This document shows positions 8,592-15,887 of a stretch of 64,000 bases of DNA, piece after piece. The translations under genes and the position numbers were made by a program. The DNA is from a virus. Location of the stretch: positions 1 through 64,000 of IMG/VR virus record IMGVR_UViG_3300036766_000876, one strand, 5' to 3'. Position 1 is the stretch's first letter; every line of letters begins with the position of its first letter. The notes below the pieces were generated by a model. The model saw only the letters and a program-made list of their open reading frames with translations. It had not been told where the DNA came from and searched no databases.

Positions 8592-8929
8592 GGCAGCACC
8601 AGCTCGATGGCGGCGAGGGCTCGGCCCCGAAAATCGAACCACGTCTCGTTCCTGTTTGGGGGCTCCTTGAATGGCTGGAGTGCCTCACGCGCCAGCCTGA
8701 GCGCGTCCAGCACCGGGGAGCCGTCAGAGGCGAGGGCGGCACGCGCGATGCGCCCACCCTCTTCCTTGCTGCTCATGCTGTTCTGGCTGGAGAGCGAGAT
8801 GTGGTGCAGCGCAGACTCCAGCACCGCCACCCGCGCCTGGGCCTTGGCGATTTCCTCGCGCTGTCGCAGCGCCTTGGCGTTGCCTGCCTCTATCCACACC
8901 GCGTCCTCGGTCATTCCACGCACAGTCAC
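8588..8929 (-). CDS. hypothetical coiled-coil protein
   Basis: 113 residues from GTG 8929 (GTGA overlap); a Met five codons in, at 8914, is the alternative start. The first part, MTEDAVWIEAGNAKALRQREEI, resembles the start of the gene at 10218-10541 (MTEEDVWMEAENLVAEN), so the two look like diverged paralogues. Helical, probably coiled coil. Confidence 0.55.
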   Translation of the reverse strand: MTVRGMTEDAVWIEAGNAKALRQREEIAKAQARVAVLESALHHISLSSQNSMSSKEEGGRIARAALASDGSPVLDALRLAREALQPFKEPPNRNETWFDFRGRALAAIELVLP

Positions 8930-9201
8930 GGCTCCTCCAGAATCGCGAGGGCGTCGCCCAGGCCGCACTCGCACAAGTCTGGTTCGCAATCAGGCCCATG
9001 GTCCATTGCCCGGAATTGCTCCGTGACGCGCGTGAGCTTGTCCTGGGCCTTGGCGAGGTCGGCGCGGAGGGTGTCCATGATTCCCATCTCCGCCTCCAGC
9101 CGCCTGCACCCCTCGGCATAGGAATCCGGGACGAGATTTCGGCGCGCCTCCTCCGCATCGGCGCGCATGTCCGCCCAGGCATCACTGCGAGAGCCGCTCA
9201 T
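8926..9201 (-). CDS. small acidic hypothetical protein
   Basis: 91 residues, starting MSGSRSDAWADMRADAEEARR with ATGA coupling. Largely helical and acidic, with a C-terminal CEPDLCECGLGD cysteine cluster. No family recognised. Confidence 0.55.
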   Translation of the reverse strand: MSGSRSDAWADMRADAEEARRNLVPDSYAEGCRRLEAEMGIMDTLRADLAKAQDKLTRVTEQFRAMDHGPDCEPDLCECGLGDALAILEEP

Positions 9202-9482
9202 CGCTTGCCGCCCTTCTTCGCCTTCGCGCGCTCGGCTTCGAGTCGGTTGAGGGTTTCTACCGCAGACCCAAGCGAGCCGCCGTAATCTGGGGTGTTGGCG
9301 TACCAACGCATCGCCGCCTTCACGACTGCCCGCTCCGCGCGAGTGAGCCCCGCCTTGTTGAGGGCGTTGGCGATGGACGCGCCTCGGTCAAATGTGCCGA
9401 TACAGACAACCTGACCAGTGGCGTCAATGACGGTGCCGTGCCGCCTGTCAATATGCGCCGGCAGTTTGATTCGCGGGCTCAT
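9198..9482 (-). CDS. small basic hypothetical protein
   Basis: 94 residues (MSPRIKLPAHIDRRHGTVID...). An N-terminal beta-hairpin-like segment (GTVIDATGQVVCIGTFD) precedes a helix ending in a lysine-rich AERAKAKKGGKR tail. Probably nucleic-acid binding by charge; no family recognised. Confidence 0.55.
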   Translation of the reverse strand: MSPRIKLPAHIDRRHGTVIDATGQVVCIGTFDRGASIANALNKAGLTRAERAVVKAAMRWYANTPDYGGSLGSAVETLNRLEAERAKAKKGGKR

Positions 9483-9513
9483 CGCGCCACCGCTGCGTCG
9501 AGTTCGGTGGGCT

Positions 9514-10221
9514 TCATGGCTCCACCCAGCCCTTCGGCTTCGGGCACACGCTCGCCCAGGCGGCCTCATTGGCCGGCAGCGAGCGCCGCACCAGCAGGCG
9601 GTGAATCTCCTCGCTCGACTCGGCGGGCTCGCTCGCGGCGTAGCGGTTGCCGAGGCCCCCAGACGCCAGCAGGTCGAGCCCGGCGAGGTTGCGCTCGCCC
9701 GTGCGCTGGATAGTGACGGCGCCCGGCAGTAACTCGTACTCGTCGCCATCGACCCGGCGCAGCCAGCCGACGCGGGTTACGGCGTACCCATAATAGGCAC
9801 CCGTCGTCTGTATCACCTTCAGCCCTTCTCGCATGTCCGGCTCCTTCGTCAGCAGCTTGAAAAGGTTTTGATTTGCGGCGTCGTCGTCGGCGGCGTCGGA
9901 GGCGTCGGAGGCGGCGCGGGTGGCGTCGGCGGCGTCGGAGGCGGAGGCGTCGTCGGCGGTGGCGTCGTCGGCGGCGTCGGAGGCGCGGGTGGCGTCGGCG
10001 GCGTCGGAGGCGGTGGCGTCGTCGGCGGCGTCGGCGGCGCGGGCGGCGTCGGAGGCGGAGGCGTCGGCGGCGGCGGCGGAGGCGGTGGCGTCGTCGGAAA
10101 TCCACCAGAGCACCACACCAAGGCGCGTCTCGCGCCGCCCGTGCTCGATGTGCCAGTCGCTCAGCACGCGCCGCGCGTCAGGCTCGCTGCGGCGGTTGAG
10201 GAGTGCGAGTGGCGGCCTCAC
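9514..10221 (-). CDS. hypothetical protein with Ala/Asp/Ser low-complexity tract
   Basis: 235 residues from a coupled GTG. About 48 ordered residues (with DWHIEHGRRETRLGVVLWW) are followed by about 73 residues built almost only from Ala, Asp, Ser and Thr (ASDAADDATA-type repeats), then about 110 ordered residues (REGLKVIQTTGAYYGYAV...). The tract is encoded by short GC-only repeats open in every reading frame, so the other long frames here are shadows. The minus frame is chosen because its flanks look like folded protein and it is coupled to the upstream gene. Confidence 0.55.
   Translation of the reverse strand: MRPPLALLNRRSEPDARRVLSDWHIEHGRRETRLGVVLWWISDDATASAAAADASASDAARAADAADDATASDAADATRASDAADDATADDASASDAADATRAASDASDAADDDAANQNLFKLLTKEPDMREGLKVIQTTGAYYGYAVTRVGWLRRVDGDEYELLPGAVTIQRTGERNLAGLDLLASGGLGNRYAASEPAESSEEIHRLLVRRSLPANEAAWASVCPKPKGWVEP
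9877..10095. repeat. GC-rich short tandem repeat tract
   Basis: About 220 bases made of imperfect 6-, 9- and 12-base units such as GCGTCGGAG, GCGTCGTCG and GCGGGCGGC. Length changes in multiples of three would add or remove Ala/Asp/Ser residues in the minus-strand protein. The tract is prone to slippage. Confidence 0.7.
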
Positions 10222-10541
10222 GGCTCCACCCCCGGCACGACTCCGAGAGCGGCGGCGGCGCGAGACGTTCCTTTAGTGCTCACGGTTCCTTTCGCCTTTG
10301 CGCTGACACTCTGGTTGATGATTCTGGCAATTTCCTCACCATATGCGTCTGCAAGCAGGTTGTTGTGTCGCTCCACCTCACTGACCGCCGCCTGGAGCGC
10401 CTCGCGGAGCTTGGCGTTCTCCTCGCGGAGCCGCAGCACCTCCCGAGCGAACGCCCTCACCTTGGCGTTGCCGATGTTCTCTGCCACGAGGTTCTCAGCC
10501 TCCATCCACACGTCTTCCTCAGTCATGGTGGCGCTTGTCAT
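10218..10541 (-). CDS. hypothetical coiled-coil protein
   Basis: 107 residues from an ATG overlapping the upstream stop as ATGA. MTEEDVWMEAENLVAENIGNAKVRAFAREVLRLREE... continues as a long leucine/glutamate helix typical of a coiled coil. N-terminus resembles the protein at 8588-8929. Unknown function. Confidence 0.55.
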   Translation of the reverse strand: MTSATMTEEDVWMEAENLVAENIGNAKVRAFAREVLRLREENAKLREALQAAVSEVERHNNLLADAYGEEIARIINQSVSAKAKGTVSTKGTSRAAAALGVVPGVEP

Positions 10542-10609
10542 CGCTCCCTCCGGGCAACGACGCCGAGCCACCAGACGATGGTGAGAAGCAGCAGTGCGAT
10601 TGCGGTCAT
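10538..10609 (-). CDS. 23-residue transmembrane peptide
   Basis: A tiny frame (MTAIALLLLTIVWWLGVVARRER) with a strong Shine-Dalgarno (AAGGAGAG) seven to eight bases before the ATG, a copy of the bipartite element directly upstream, and ATGA coupling to the next gene. One hydrophobic helix plus a basic end. It could be a membrane effector or simply a coupling peptide. Confidence 0.5.
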   Translation of the reverse strand: MTAIALLLLTIVWWLGVVARRER

Positions 10610-10616
10610 GGGCTCT

Positions 10617-10644
10617 CCTTGCCCCAGGCCGCCCAGATTTTCCC
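10617..10644 (-). repeat. dispersed bipartite element, copy 2
   Basis: GGGAAAAT-N11-GGGGCAAGG on the minus strand (one mismatch to consensus), just before the 23-residue peptide gene. Confidence 0.6.
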
Positions 10645-10652
10645 CACCGAGG

Positions 10653-11270
10653 TCACTTCCACCAGTGGACCTCCGCCGGCTTGATGCTCTCCTCCATCGT
10701 TGCCCAACAGACTCGGGCGGACCCGGCCGGCGCCATCGCAGCGAAGACGAGCTCCGCGACAGAGCCAACGGTGACGCAAGCCGCGGAGGGCTCCTTGTAG
10801 TCCATGTACGCCCACCCCCCGGCCTGCATCTTCAGGAGGCATACGACGTGACCGTCCACGCGGAGGTTCCCCGGCTCGCACCAGAAGGCCGCGAGGAACA
10901 TCGGCGGTGCCGCCACCTCGCGCAGGAGGCCGGCCCACATGGAGCGGGTGATGGCTGCGATGAGGAAGGCCGCGTGGTCCTCGCAGTCGAGGCCGGACGT
11001 TGGGGTGAGCTCTTCCCCAGCGAAAATCTGCTGGGCCCGCTCGGGGCGCATCGTCACATCCCAGAATTGGCGTGGCCCGTCCGCCCGCCAGAGGCGCCCC
11101 CACTGGAGGAACGGCGGCAGCAAGTCCAGCGAGGCGAAGGTGCGAATCTTCACCGCTCCGTAGCCACGCTCGAACAGCGCCCGGTAGATGACGGACTTCG
11201 CCTGGTAGAGGCGAAGCCTGAGGTACAGCCACATCGCCAGGCGGCAGAGGAACAACCAGACGGAGCGCAT
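10653..11270 (-). CDS. transglutaminase-like cysteine protease fold protein
   Basis: 205 residues. After a hydrophobic/basic N-terminal helix (MRSVWLFLCRLAMWLYLRLR), the core shows a Cys-His-Asp series in transglutaminase-like order: GLDCEDHAAFLIAA, VDGHVVCLLK and YMDYKEP. Such folds act as peptidases or amide-bond transferases. The substrate cannot be told from sequence. The N-terminal helix could attach it to the membrane. Confidence 0.6.
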   Translation of the reverse strand: MRSVWLFLCRLAMWLYLRLRLYQAKSVIYRALFERGYGAVKIRTFASLDLLPPFLQWGRLWRADGPRQFWDVTMRPERAQQIFAGEELTPTSGLDCEDHAAFLIAAITRSMWAGLLREVAAPPMFLAAFWCEPGNLRVDGHVVCLLKMQAGGWAYMDYKEPSAACVTVGSVAELVFAAMAPAGSARVCWATMEESIKPAEVHWWK

Positions 11271-11276
11271 GGGGGC

Positions 11277-11456
11277 TCAGCCGTCGCAGGGGCCGGTGAG
11301 GGCTCCGGAGGCGGACACCACACCGCAGCGGCGGCAGACGCGGGCCTGCCCGCTGGGCGCCCTTGCGTGAGAGAACACGTACCAGACGTGCTCCTGGGGA
11401 GTGACCAGGAACAAGGTGGGCGCTGGCGAGAGGTGTGTCTGGGGCACGACGTTCAC
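11277..11456 (-). CDS. 59-residue zinc-knuckle protein
   Basis: A short frame from a GTG overlapping the next gene's stop (GTGA), filling the gap before the transglutaminase-like gene. The C-terminal half contains RVCRRCGVVSASG ... GPC, which looks like a zinc knuckle. No family recognised, but the coupling and gap filling support a real gene. Confidence 0.55.
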   Translation of the reverse strand: MNVVPQTHLSPAPTLFLVTPQEHVWYVFSHARAPSGQARVCRRCGVVSASGALTGPCDG

Positions 11457-11698
11457 TTGGACAGCTCCTTCATGAGTGCGTCCGCGTAGGCGACTGCCCG
11501 CCGCGCGGCATCCTGCGGGGAGAGGTTGGGGCCGTTGACGGTGAGCAGGCCCTGGAGGGCCGCCACAGCGGCCTCCGAGCGGCGGGCATCCGTCACCCAG
11601 GAGGCCTGCCGGAGCTCAGCCGCTGGCTGCGCGCCCTCAGCCGGAGGCACTGGCGCCGCCGGACGGTTGAGGAACAGGGGCGCTGGTGGGACCGTCAT
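11453..11698 (-). CDS. small hypothetical protein
   Basis: 81 residues, proline/alanine-rich at the start, then a helical C-terminal half (SPQDAARRAVAYADALMKELSK). Overlaps the upstream gene by 62 bases, a longer overlap than the 4-base norm here, so a later start is possible. Unknown function. Confidence 0.5.
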   Translation of the reverse strand: MTVPPAPLFLNRPAAPVPPAEGAQPAAELRQASWVTDARRSEAAVAALQGLLTVNGPNLSPQDAARRAVAYADALMKELSK

Positions 11699-11906
11699 TC
11701 GCGCCGGATAGCACGAGACGGGCGAGCTCCTCCAGCGCGTACCCCAAGGCCTTCCGCTTGGAGCGGCTGGTGGCGGAGGCTACGTGGCCGCAGCCGTGGA
11801 GTTGGCAGGTGAAGTACGTCCCACCGAGCTGCTCCACGGGAATCCACAGAGCCATGCGCACGGCCTCCGGCAGCGCGAGGGAGAGCACGTCGGCCGGCTC
11901 GCTCAC
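11637..11906 (-). CDS. small hypothetical protein
   Basis: 89 residues (MSEPADVLSLALPEAVRMALW...), with FTCQLHGCGHVASATSRSKRKALGYALEEL in the middle, a possible CxxxxC-H metal site. Coupled to the upstream gene by ATGA. No family recognised. Confidence 0.5.
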   Translation of the reverse strand: MSEPADVLSLALPEAVRMALWIPVEQLGGTYFTCQLHGCGHVASATSRSKRKALGYALEELARLVLSGANDGPTSAPVPQPSGGASASG

Positions 11907-12262
11907 TTCCGGGCCTCGTCCACCAGCACGTCCGCCATCTGGAGGGCCTGGCGCGCGTACCGCCGCATGGCCTCCGGCTCTGTTGGAATCGGTGAGTGGT
12001 TGGCGAGGAGCCCACTGGCGATGCCGATGCGGAAGCTGACCTTCCTGTCCGCCTCATGGCGGGCGATGTCCTCTGCCCGGTGCGCGTTGGACGTAGTGGC
12101 TACCTTCGCGAGGTCCTCGCGCAGCTCCGCCGCGTTCACAGCGAGGGCAGCCTTCAGCATCTCCGCCATGTTCGTGTCGAGGCGAAGCTGGAAGGCCGCC
12201 CGCTCCAACTCCCTCCGCTTCGCGTCGTACTCCAGTGCTTCCTTCAGCTCCGCTTCCGTCAT
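11903..12262 (-). CDS. hypothetical helical protein
   Basis: 119 residues, starting MTEAELKEALEYDAKRREL with ATGA coupling. Rich in Ala, Glu, Arg and Leu and predicted all-helical. Belongs to the run of small unknown genes from 11.4 kb to terminase. Confidence 0.55.
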   Translation of the reverse strand: MTEAELKEALEYDAKRRELERAAFQLRLDTNMAEMLKAALAVNAAELREDLAKVATTSNAHRAEDIARHEADRKVSFRIGIASGLLANHSPIPTEPEAMRRYARQALQMADVLVDEARK

Positions 12263-12654
12263 GGTGCTCCTCCGTGTGCTGCGTTTGACACAACGAGCCT
12301 GCGAACGGAATCCCGCGCTGCCTCGCGCTCCGCAATCCTGCGGTGAATCTCCGCCACAAATGGGATGGCCCGGGTGCTGGCGACCTGCTCGTCCCCACCA
12401 TCGAAGTTGCAACGGAAAAGAGCACCCTCGGAAGTGATGGTGACACGCCCGAAGTACTCCATGCCGCCGCCGTACCTCGTCTGGCCCTCAAGCGTGACTT
12501 GGTAGGTGACCCGAAAGTGGACGCTCACCCAGCGCTTGGTGCGAGCGATGTCCTCGTACCCGCCGTCGAACTCCCCGCCAATCTCGTAGGCGACGACGCC
12601 CGGCAGGAACGCCAGCACGCCATTGCAGGCCTCCGCGAACTCCGGGTACGTCAT
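12259..12654 (-). CDS. hypothetical protein
   Basis: 131 residues, from MTYPEFAEACNGVLAF. Alternating strands (WVSVHFRVTYQVTLEG, GRVTITSEGALFRCNF) then a helix ending EREAARDSVRRLV, a variant of the A..RRL ending seen in many neighbours. ATGA-coupled. Unknown. Confidence 0.55.
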   Translation of the reverse strand: MTYPEFAEACNGVLAFLPGVVAYEIGGEFDGGYEDIARTKRWVSVHFRVTYQVTLEGQTRYGGGMEYFGRVTITSEGALFRCNFDGGDEQVASTRAIPFVAEIHRRIAEREAARDSVRRLVVSNAAHGGAP

Positions 12655-13046
12655 CCCGCTGCCCCGAGGCGCCAAGCCGCGGCCTCCTTCGGGAGAATCT
12701 CCTTGGCCCACCAGCAGGCGCTAGCGAAGGAGCTGCATGGGAGGAGCAGCTTCTCCGGCTGGCCCGGGACGTACAGGAGGAGCTCGTACCACTTGGTCGT
12801 CACCTTCTCCGAGTACCAGAGCGGTCGCCGCGCGTGCCCTGGTGGGTGGACAGAGCGCGCCATGAGGTGGACGCCTGTCCCCTGCGTGACGTGGGGCGAC
12901 CACTTCGTCGTCTCGATGAAGAGCGCCCAAGCGGAGCCGTGTTCCACGGCCACGCGAGGCTCGCAGTGGAGCCCGTGCTCCCTCGCAGTCCGCTTCCGCC
13001 TCCGGACGAGGTTGGCCCACTCCCGGTTCTCCCAATTCTTGTTCAA
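12651..13046 (-). CDS. small protein of the RRLxG-ending group
   Basis: 131 residues from a TTG that overlaps the previous stop as TTGA; no ATG or GTG is available at the junction. A basic N-terminus is followed by strands (SAWALFIETTKWSPHV, KWYELLLYVPGQPEKLLLP) and a C-terminal helix ASACWWAKEILPKEAAAWRLG. This layout, a beta-rich body plus an A..A..RLG helix, recurs across 12.6-26.7 kb. Confidence 0.55.
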   Translation of the reverse strand: MNKNWENREWANLVRRRKRTAREHGLHCEPRVAVEHGSAWALFIETTKWSPHVTQGTGVHLMARSVHPPGHARRPLWYSEKVTTKWYELLLYVPGQPEKLLLPCSSFASACWWAKEILPKEAAAWRLGAAG

Positions 13047-13381
13047 CGCGCCTCCGCCATCTCTGTGAGGCGCCCAACAGCCGCCTTCGCCCTGGCAGCG
13101 CCCTCCGCCTCCACCAGCGCCTCCTTGAAGAGTCGGAAATGGAGCAGTGCTCCACCAGGGCCACGCCATGCCTTGAAGACACGCGAGCGCCCATTCCAAG
13201 GCCGGTCCGGCTCTACAAAGTCCAGCCTCTCGTAGAAGGCGCAATGGGCTCCATCAACCTCGACCTCCCAGAGGCCAAGGCCCTTGTGGGTCAGCCAGGC
13301 CCCGCTCTTGAGCAGCATCCGCTCGTTGACGAGCAGCCTGCTGGGGCTCTTCCCAGTGACGCCAGTGACGCCGCGCATCAT
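13043..13381 (-). CDS. hypothetical protein
   Basis: 112 residues from the ATG at 13381 (ATGA). Beta-rich body (AWLTHKGLGLWEVEVDGAHCAFYERLDF), ending in an alanine helix with AARAKAAVGRLTEMAEAR. Probable member of the small-protein group. Confidence 0.5.
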   Translation of the reverse strand: MMRGVTGVTGKSPSRLLVNERMLLKSGAWLTHKGLGLWEVEVDGAHCAFYERLDFVEPDRPWNGRSRVFKAWRGPGGALLHFRLFKEALVEAEGAARAKAAVGRLTEMAEAR

Positions 13382-13722
13382 CCTTGGAGCCTCCACCGCG
13401 CGTCGAGCACTTCAAAGTCTCGCCGCACAGCGTCCATGGCGGCCTCTGGGGATGTGTACTTCCCGGCAGAAGCCGACGGGACCTTCAGCCCCGTCGCGGC
13501 AGCGAACCAGGAGACGCCCCAGCTCGGAAACAGAGCCGTCAGCTCGGCGGTGAGGACAACGGTTGGCCCACGCGCCCGGGCGTAGCTCATGGTGCCCCGC
13601 TCGTCGTCGAACGCGGCCAACAACCGGAACTGGAAGTCATCGACGGCGAGAGCAGTGAGCCCGCGGGCCTGCGCGAGGAGGACGACGCTCACCAAGGTCT
13701 GCTCCGCGGGTGTGATGCTCAC
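13378..13722 (-). CDS. small protein of the RRLxG-ending group
   Basis: 114 residues from a GTG coupled as GTGA. Ends SPEAAMDAVRRDFEVLDARWRLQG, the repeated C-terminal helix. The body contains AVDDFQFRLLAAFDDERG and VVLTAELTALFPSWGVSWF. Unknown. Confidence 0.55.
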   Translation of the reverse strand: MSITPAEQTLVSVVLLAQARGLTALAVDDFQFRLLAAFDDERGTMSYARARGPTVVLTAELTALFPSWGVSWFAAATGLKVPSASAGKYTSPEAAMDAVRRDFEVLDARWRLQG

Positions 13723-14420
13723 CGGCTCCTCCCTTGCCCCGGCCGGTCCCGTTTTCCCGGCACACTCGGGAGCGCCACAGGGGCAACGTACGGGCGGATG
13801 TCGGTGATGCCGTGGGACTCGAACGCCTCCCTGAGAGTCGGGAAGCGCCGGCCGGCCAAGGCAAACACAGGGGGCTTCCGCGTGCGGCCACCGAGGCGAT
13901 CCACGGACTCGTTCACCACCTCCAGCTCGCGCTCCATCTCCCAACGTGCGCCGTACAGCTTCCTGTTGAGCTCCGTCTCCATGAGGACTCCCTCCACGGC
14001 CAAGCGGAGCGCCGCTCGAAGGCTGGCGCTGGAGCCAAGCCAGACGTGCTCCTGGTGCCGGCGAGCACGGCTGAGCCGCCACCAGCGCTCCATCTGAACG
14101 CCCCAGCGCCTCCCATTGAAGAAGAGCCAGCAGGTGACGGAGGCGCGGCTCCAGAGGCCCCAGCGGAGGACCTTGGTGCGCTTCTTCAGGCGCTTCCCGA
14201 TACTGCTCGGCGCCATCTCATCCCGGGCCTCGCGCGCCTTGGGGCCGTAGCTCTCCCAGATGAACGCCTCGTGCAGTGCTGCGTAGTGCTGGGAGGTGAA
14301 GCCGTGCGCCTCCAGCTCCGCCCGGACAGCGAGCTCGTACACCAGGCGAGGGAGGCCTCCTGGGTGGTGGCCGGAGATGAACGTCTGCTCCCGCATGAGC
14401 CTCGTTCGGTACACGCTCAT
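13719..14420 (-). CDS. hypothetical basic protein
   Basis: 233 residues from an ATG (ATGA). Very Arg/Trp-rich in the middle (SIGKRLKKRTKVLRWGLWSRAS, ERWWRLSRARRHQEHVW), then a helical region. Its end (GKRDRPGQGRSR) overlaps a copy of the bipartite element. Possibly nucleic-acid binding by charge; no family recognised. Confidence 0.5.
   Translation of the reverse strand: MSVYRTRLMREQTFISGHHPGGLPRLVYELAVRAELEAHGFTSQHYAALHEAFIWESYGPKAREARDEMAPSSIGKRLKKRTKVLRWGLWSRASVTCWLFFNGRRWGVQMERWWRLSRARRHQEHVWLGSSASLRAALRLAVEGVLMETELNRKLYGARWEMERELEVVNESVDRLGGRTRKPPVFALAGRRFPTLREAFESHGITDIRPYVAPVALPSVPGKRDRPGQGRSR
13732..13758 (-). repeat. dispersed bipartite element, copy 3 (10-base spacer)
   Basis: GGGAAAAC, 10 bases, GGGGCAAGG on the minus strand. 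One base shorter than the usual 11-base spacer. Lies 9 bases before the GTG at 13722. Confidence 0.5.
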
Positions 14421-14797
14421 CGCCCGCGGAGCCTCCGCACGGAGTCCGTCGTGACGACTTGCTCCTTGGCGTCCTGGATGGCGTCGTCGAGCTTGTCGAA
14501 CCAGCGCTCCCCGAGGGGGCCAGACGACAGGTACTCCTTGGACGCGGCGAGCTCCGGCCCGTACTGCGGCCAGCGGCGCACCCCTGCGACAGGGTCCCCG
14601 AAGATGATGCCCGTCTTCAGGCGAAGCGTGTTCCGCTTCTCCACCTCCTCGCCACCAAAGCGGATGTGCCACCGCCGCTGCTTCTGACGCTCGCAGACGA
14701 CGTGGTGCTCGTCGTCGATGATGACCCGCGCCCCAACGGGCATGGTGGCGATGTTCCAGCGATGGGGCCCTGGCGAGGGCTGGATGCCGGTCCTCAT
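14417..14797 (-). CDS. small protein of the RRLxG-ending group
   Basis: 126 residues, ATGA-coupled at both ends. Beta-rich N-terminus (GARVIIDDEHHVVCERQKQR), then FGDPVAGVRRWPQYG and the ending DAKEQVVTTDSVRRLRGR. Unknown. Confidence 0.55.
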   Translation of the reverse strand: MRTGIQPSPGPHRWNIATMPVGARVIIDDEHHVVCERQKQRRWHIRFGGEEVEKRNTLRLKTGIIFGDPVAGVRRWPQYGPELAASKEYLSSGPLGERWFDKLDDAIQDAKEQVVTTDSVRRLRGR

Positions 14798-15084
14798 CCT
14801 GCGAGCCTCCGCCTGGCATCCTCGCGGAGCCCCTCTCGGAGCGCCGCCCGAAATACGACGGGCCAGCGGCCTTCCGACACGAGCACGTCGTCAGCGGCTC
14901 TGGACTTGACGATGACGGCCCGCCACGTTCCGTTCGCGCGCCCGATGGCGACCATCGTGGCGATCCGCCAGTTTCTGTCGGGGCAGATTTGCAGCATGTA
15001 CATGTTGCGCGAGCGCCGGAACAACGCCGCAACTCGCTTCACTCGGCGGACGAAGCGGAGGAGGGATGACCGGGGCCCCATCAC
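14794..15084 (-). CDS. small basic protein of the RRLxG-ending group
   Basis: 96 residues from GTG 15084 (GTGA); ATG 15081 is the alternative. Basic N-terminal helix (SSLLRFVRRVKRVAALFRRS), strands, then AALREGLREDARRRLAG. Unknown. Confidence 0.5.
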   Translation of the reverse strand: MMGPRSSLLRFVRRVKRVAALFRRSRNMYMLQICPDRNWRIATMVAIGRANGTWRAVIVKSRAADDVLVSEGRWPVVFRAALREGLREDARRRLAG

Positions 15085-15290
15085 CACTCCTGTGGAGGCG
15101 CAATCTCACCGATGGCGAGCTCGTTCTTCCCCTTGTACCGCGCGTGGAAGTACATCTTCTGTCGCCCGCCCATCAGCATCTTCACCTCCTCTGAGAGGGG
15201 AGCCTCGAACTGGACGGTGCGCTTCTCGTCGTGTGCGAGCATCCGCTGGAAGCCGTTGACGCCGATGGACACCTGAATCTTGAGAATCAT
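15081..15290 (-). CDS. small hypothetical protein
   Basis: 69 residues (MILKIQVSIGVNGFQRMLAH...), two strands and a helix, following a copy of the bipartite element. No family recognised. Confidence 0.55.
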   Translation of the reverse strand: MILKIQVSIGVNGFQRMLAHDEKRTVQFEAPLSEEVKMLMGGRQKMYFHARYKGKNELAIGEIAPPQEW

Positions 15291-15616
15291 GCTTCCCCCT
15301 CTTGCCCCGTGGACTCGGCTTTTTCCCAACGTGCGCCGGGCCGCCCCGTGAACGCTGGGTCCTGGAGCTCCCCCGTCAAGCGCCACACCGTGGCCGCGAG
15401 GGCGATGAGCCCCTTCGCCTCCGCCATGGCGTCGGTGAATGTCCCATGGCGAGTCCTGCCCTCCGCCCATTGCGTCTCCCATGGCATCGAGCTGACGAAG
15501 TACTTGCCCTCCGCGAGAAGGACGTACAGCGCGTTGCGCACAGCCTTGTTGTTCACCCGCCAGACGGGCTTCCGCTTCCACTGCTTGTAGTACGTCCCGT
15601 CCCTGTCAGCGCCCAC
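15287..15616 (-). CDS. hypothetical protein of the small-gene group
   Basis: 109 residues from GTG 15616. Body with KPVWRVNNKAVRNALYVLLAEGKYFVSSMPW, helix TDAMAEAKGLIALAATVWRLTG (the shared ending), then a tail WEKAESTGQEGEA encoded by the bipartite element itself. Confidence 0.55.
   Translation of the reverse strand: MGADRDGTYYKQWKRKPVWRVNNKAVRNALYVLLAEGKYFVSSMPWETQWAEGRTRHGTFTDAMAEAKGLIALAATVWRLTGELQDPAFTGRPGARWEKAESTGQEGEA
15300..15327 (-). repeat. dispersed bipartite element, copy 4
   Basis: GGGAAAAA-N11-GGGGCAAG plus one mismatch, on the minus strand, 9 bases before the ATG at 15290. Confidence 0.65.
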
Positions 15617-15887
15617 GGAGCCGCCCCTCCGCGTCCCTGGCGAGCCGGAGCTCGACGGCGGAGCGCAGCCCTTCGTGGAACGGGAGCGTCACCGGCTCGA
15701 AGCCCATCGTCTCAGCCACCTTGAGCAGCCAGGTGTGGTGCTTCTCGCAAAGTGAGAGGGGCAGGGTGGCCCCGGGCCATGTCCCGATCCACTTCGTTGG
15801 TTCTCCGCAAAGCTCGGTGTCGAGGCGCCGCTCCAGCTTCTGGTTGCAGCGCAGCTCCATGTGGTGCGTGAGGTCCGAGGTGTTCAT
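15606..15887 (-). CDS. small zinc-finger-like protein
   Basis: 93 residues from an ATG (ATGA). Cysteines in MELRCNQK, ELCGEPTKW and LSLCEKHHTWLL could bind zinc as a treble-clef-like C..C..C-H. Ends HEGLRSAVELRLARDAEGRLRGR, the shared helix. Unknown. Confidence 0.55.
   Translation of the reverse strand: MNTSDLTHHMELRCNQKLERRLDTELCGEPTKWIGTWPGATLPLSLCEKHHTWLLKVAETMGFEPVTLPFHEGLRSAVELRLARDAEGRLRGR

Noticed and set aside
78-9000. Long plus-strand open frames opposite the head genes
   Set aside because: They mirror the codon structure of real minus-strand genes in GC-rich DNA, lack ribosome binding sites, and have low-complexity Leu/Arg/Gly-rich sequences.
9868-10584. Glycine/valine- and arginine-repeat frames on the plus strand
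   Set aside because: They are translations of the GC tandem repeat in other frames. Only the minus frame has ordered flanks and coupling to neighbours.
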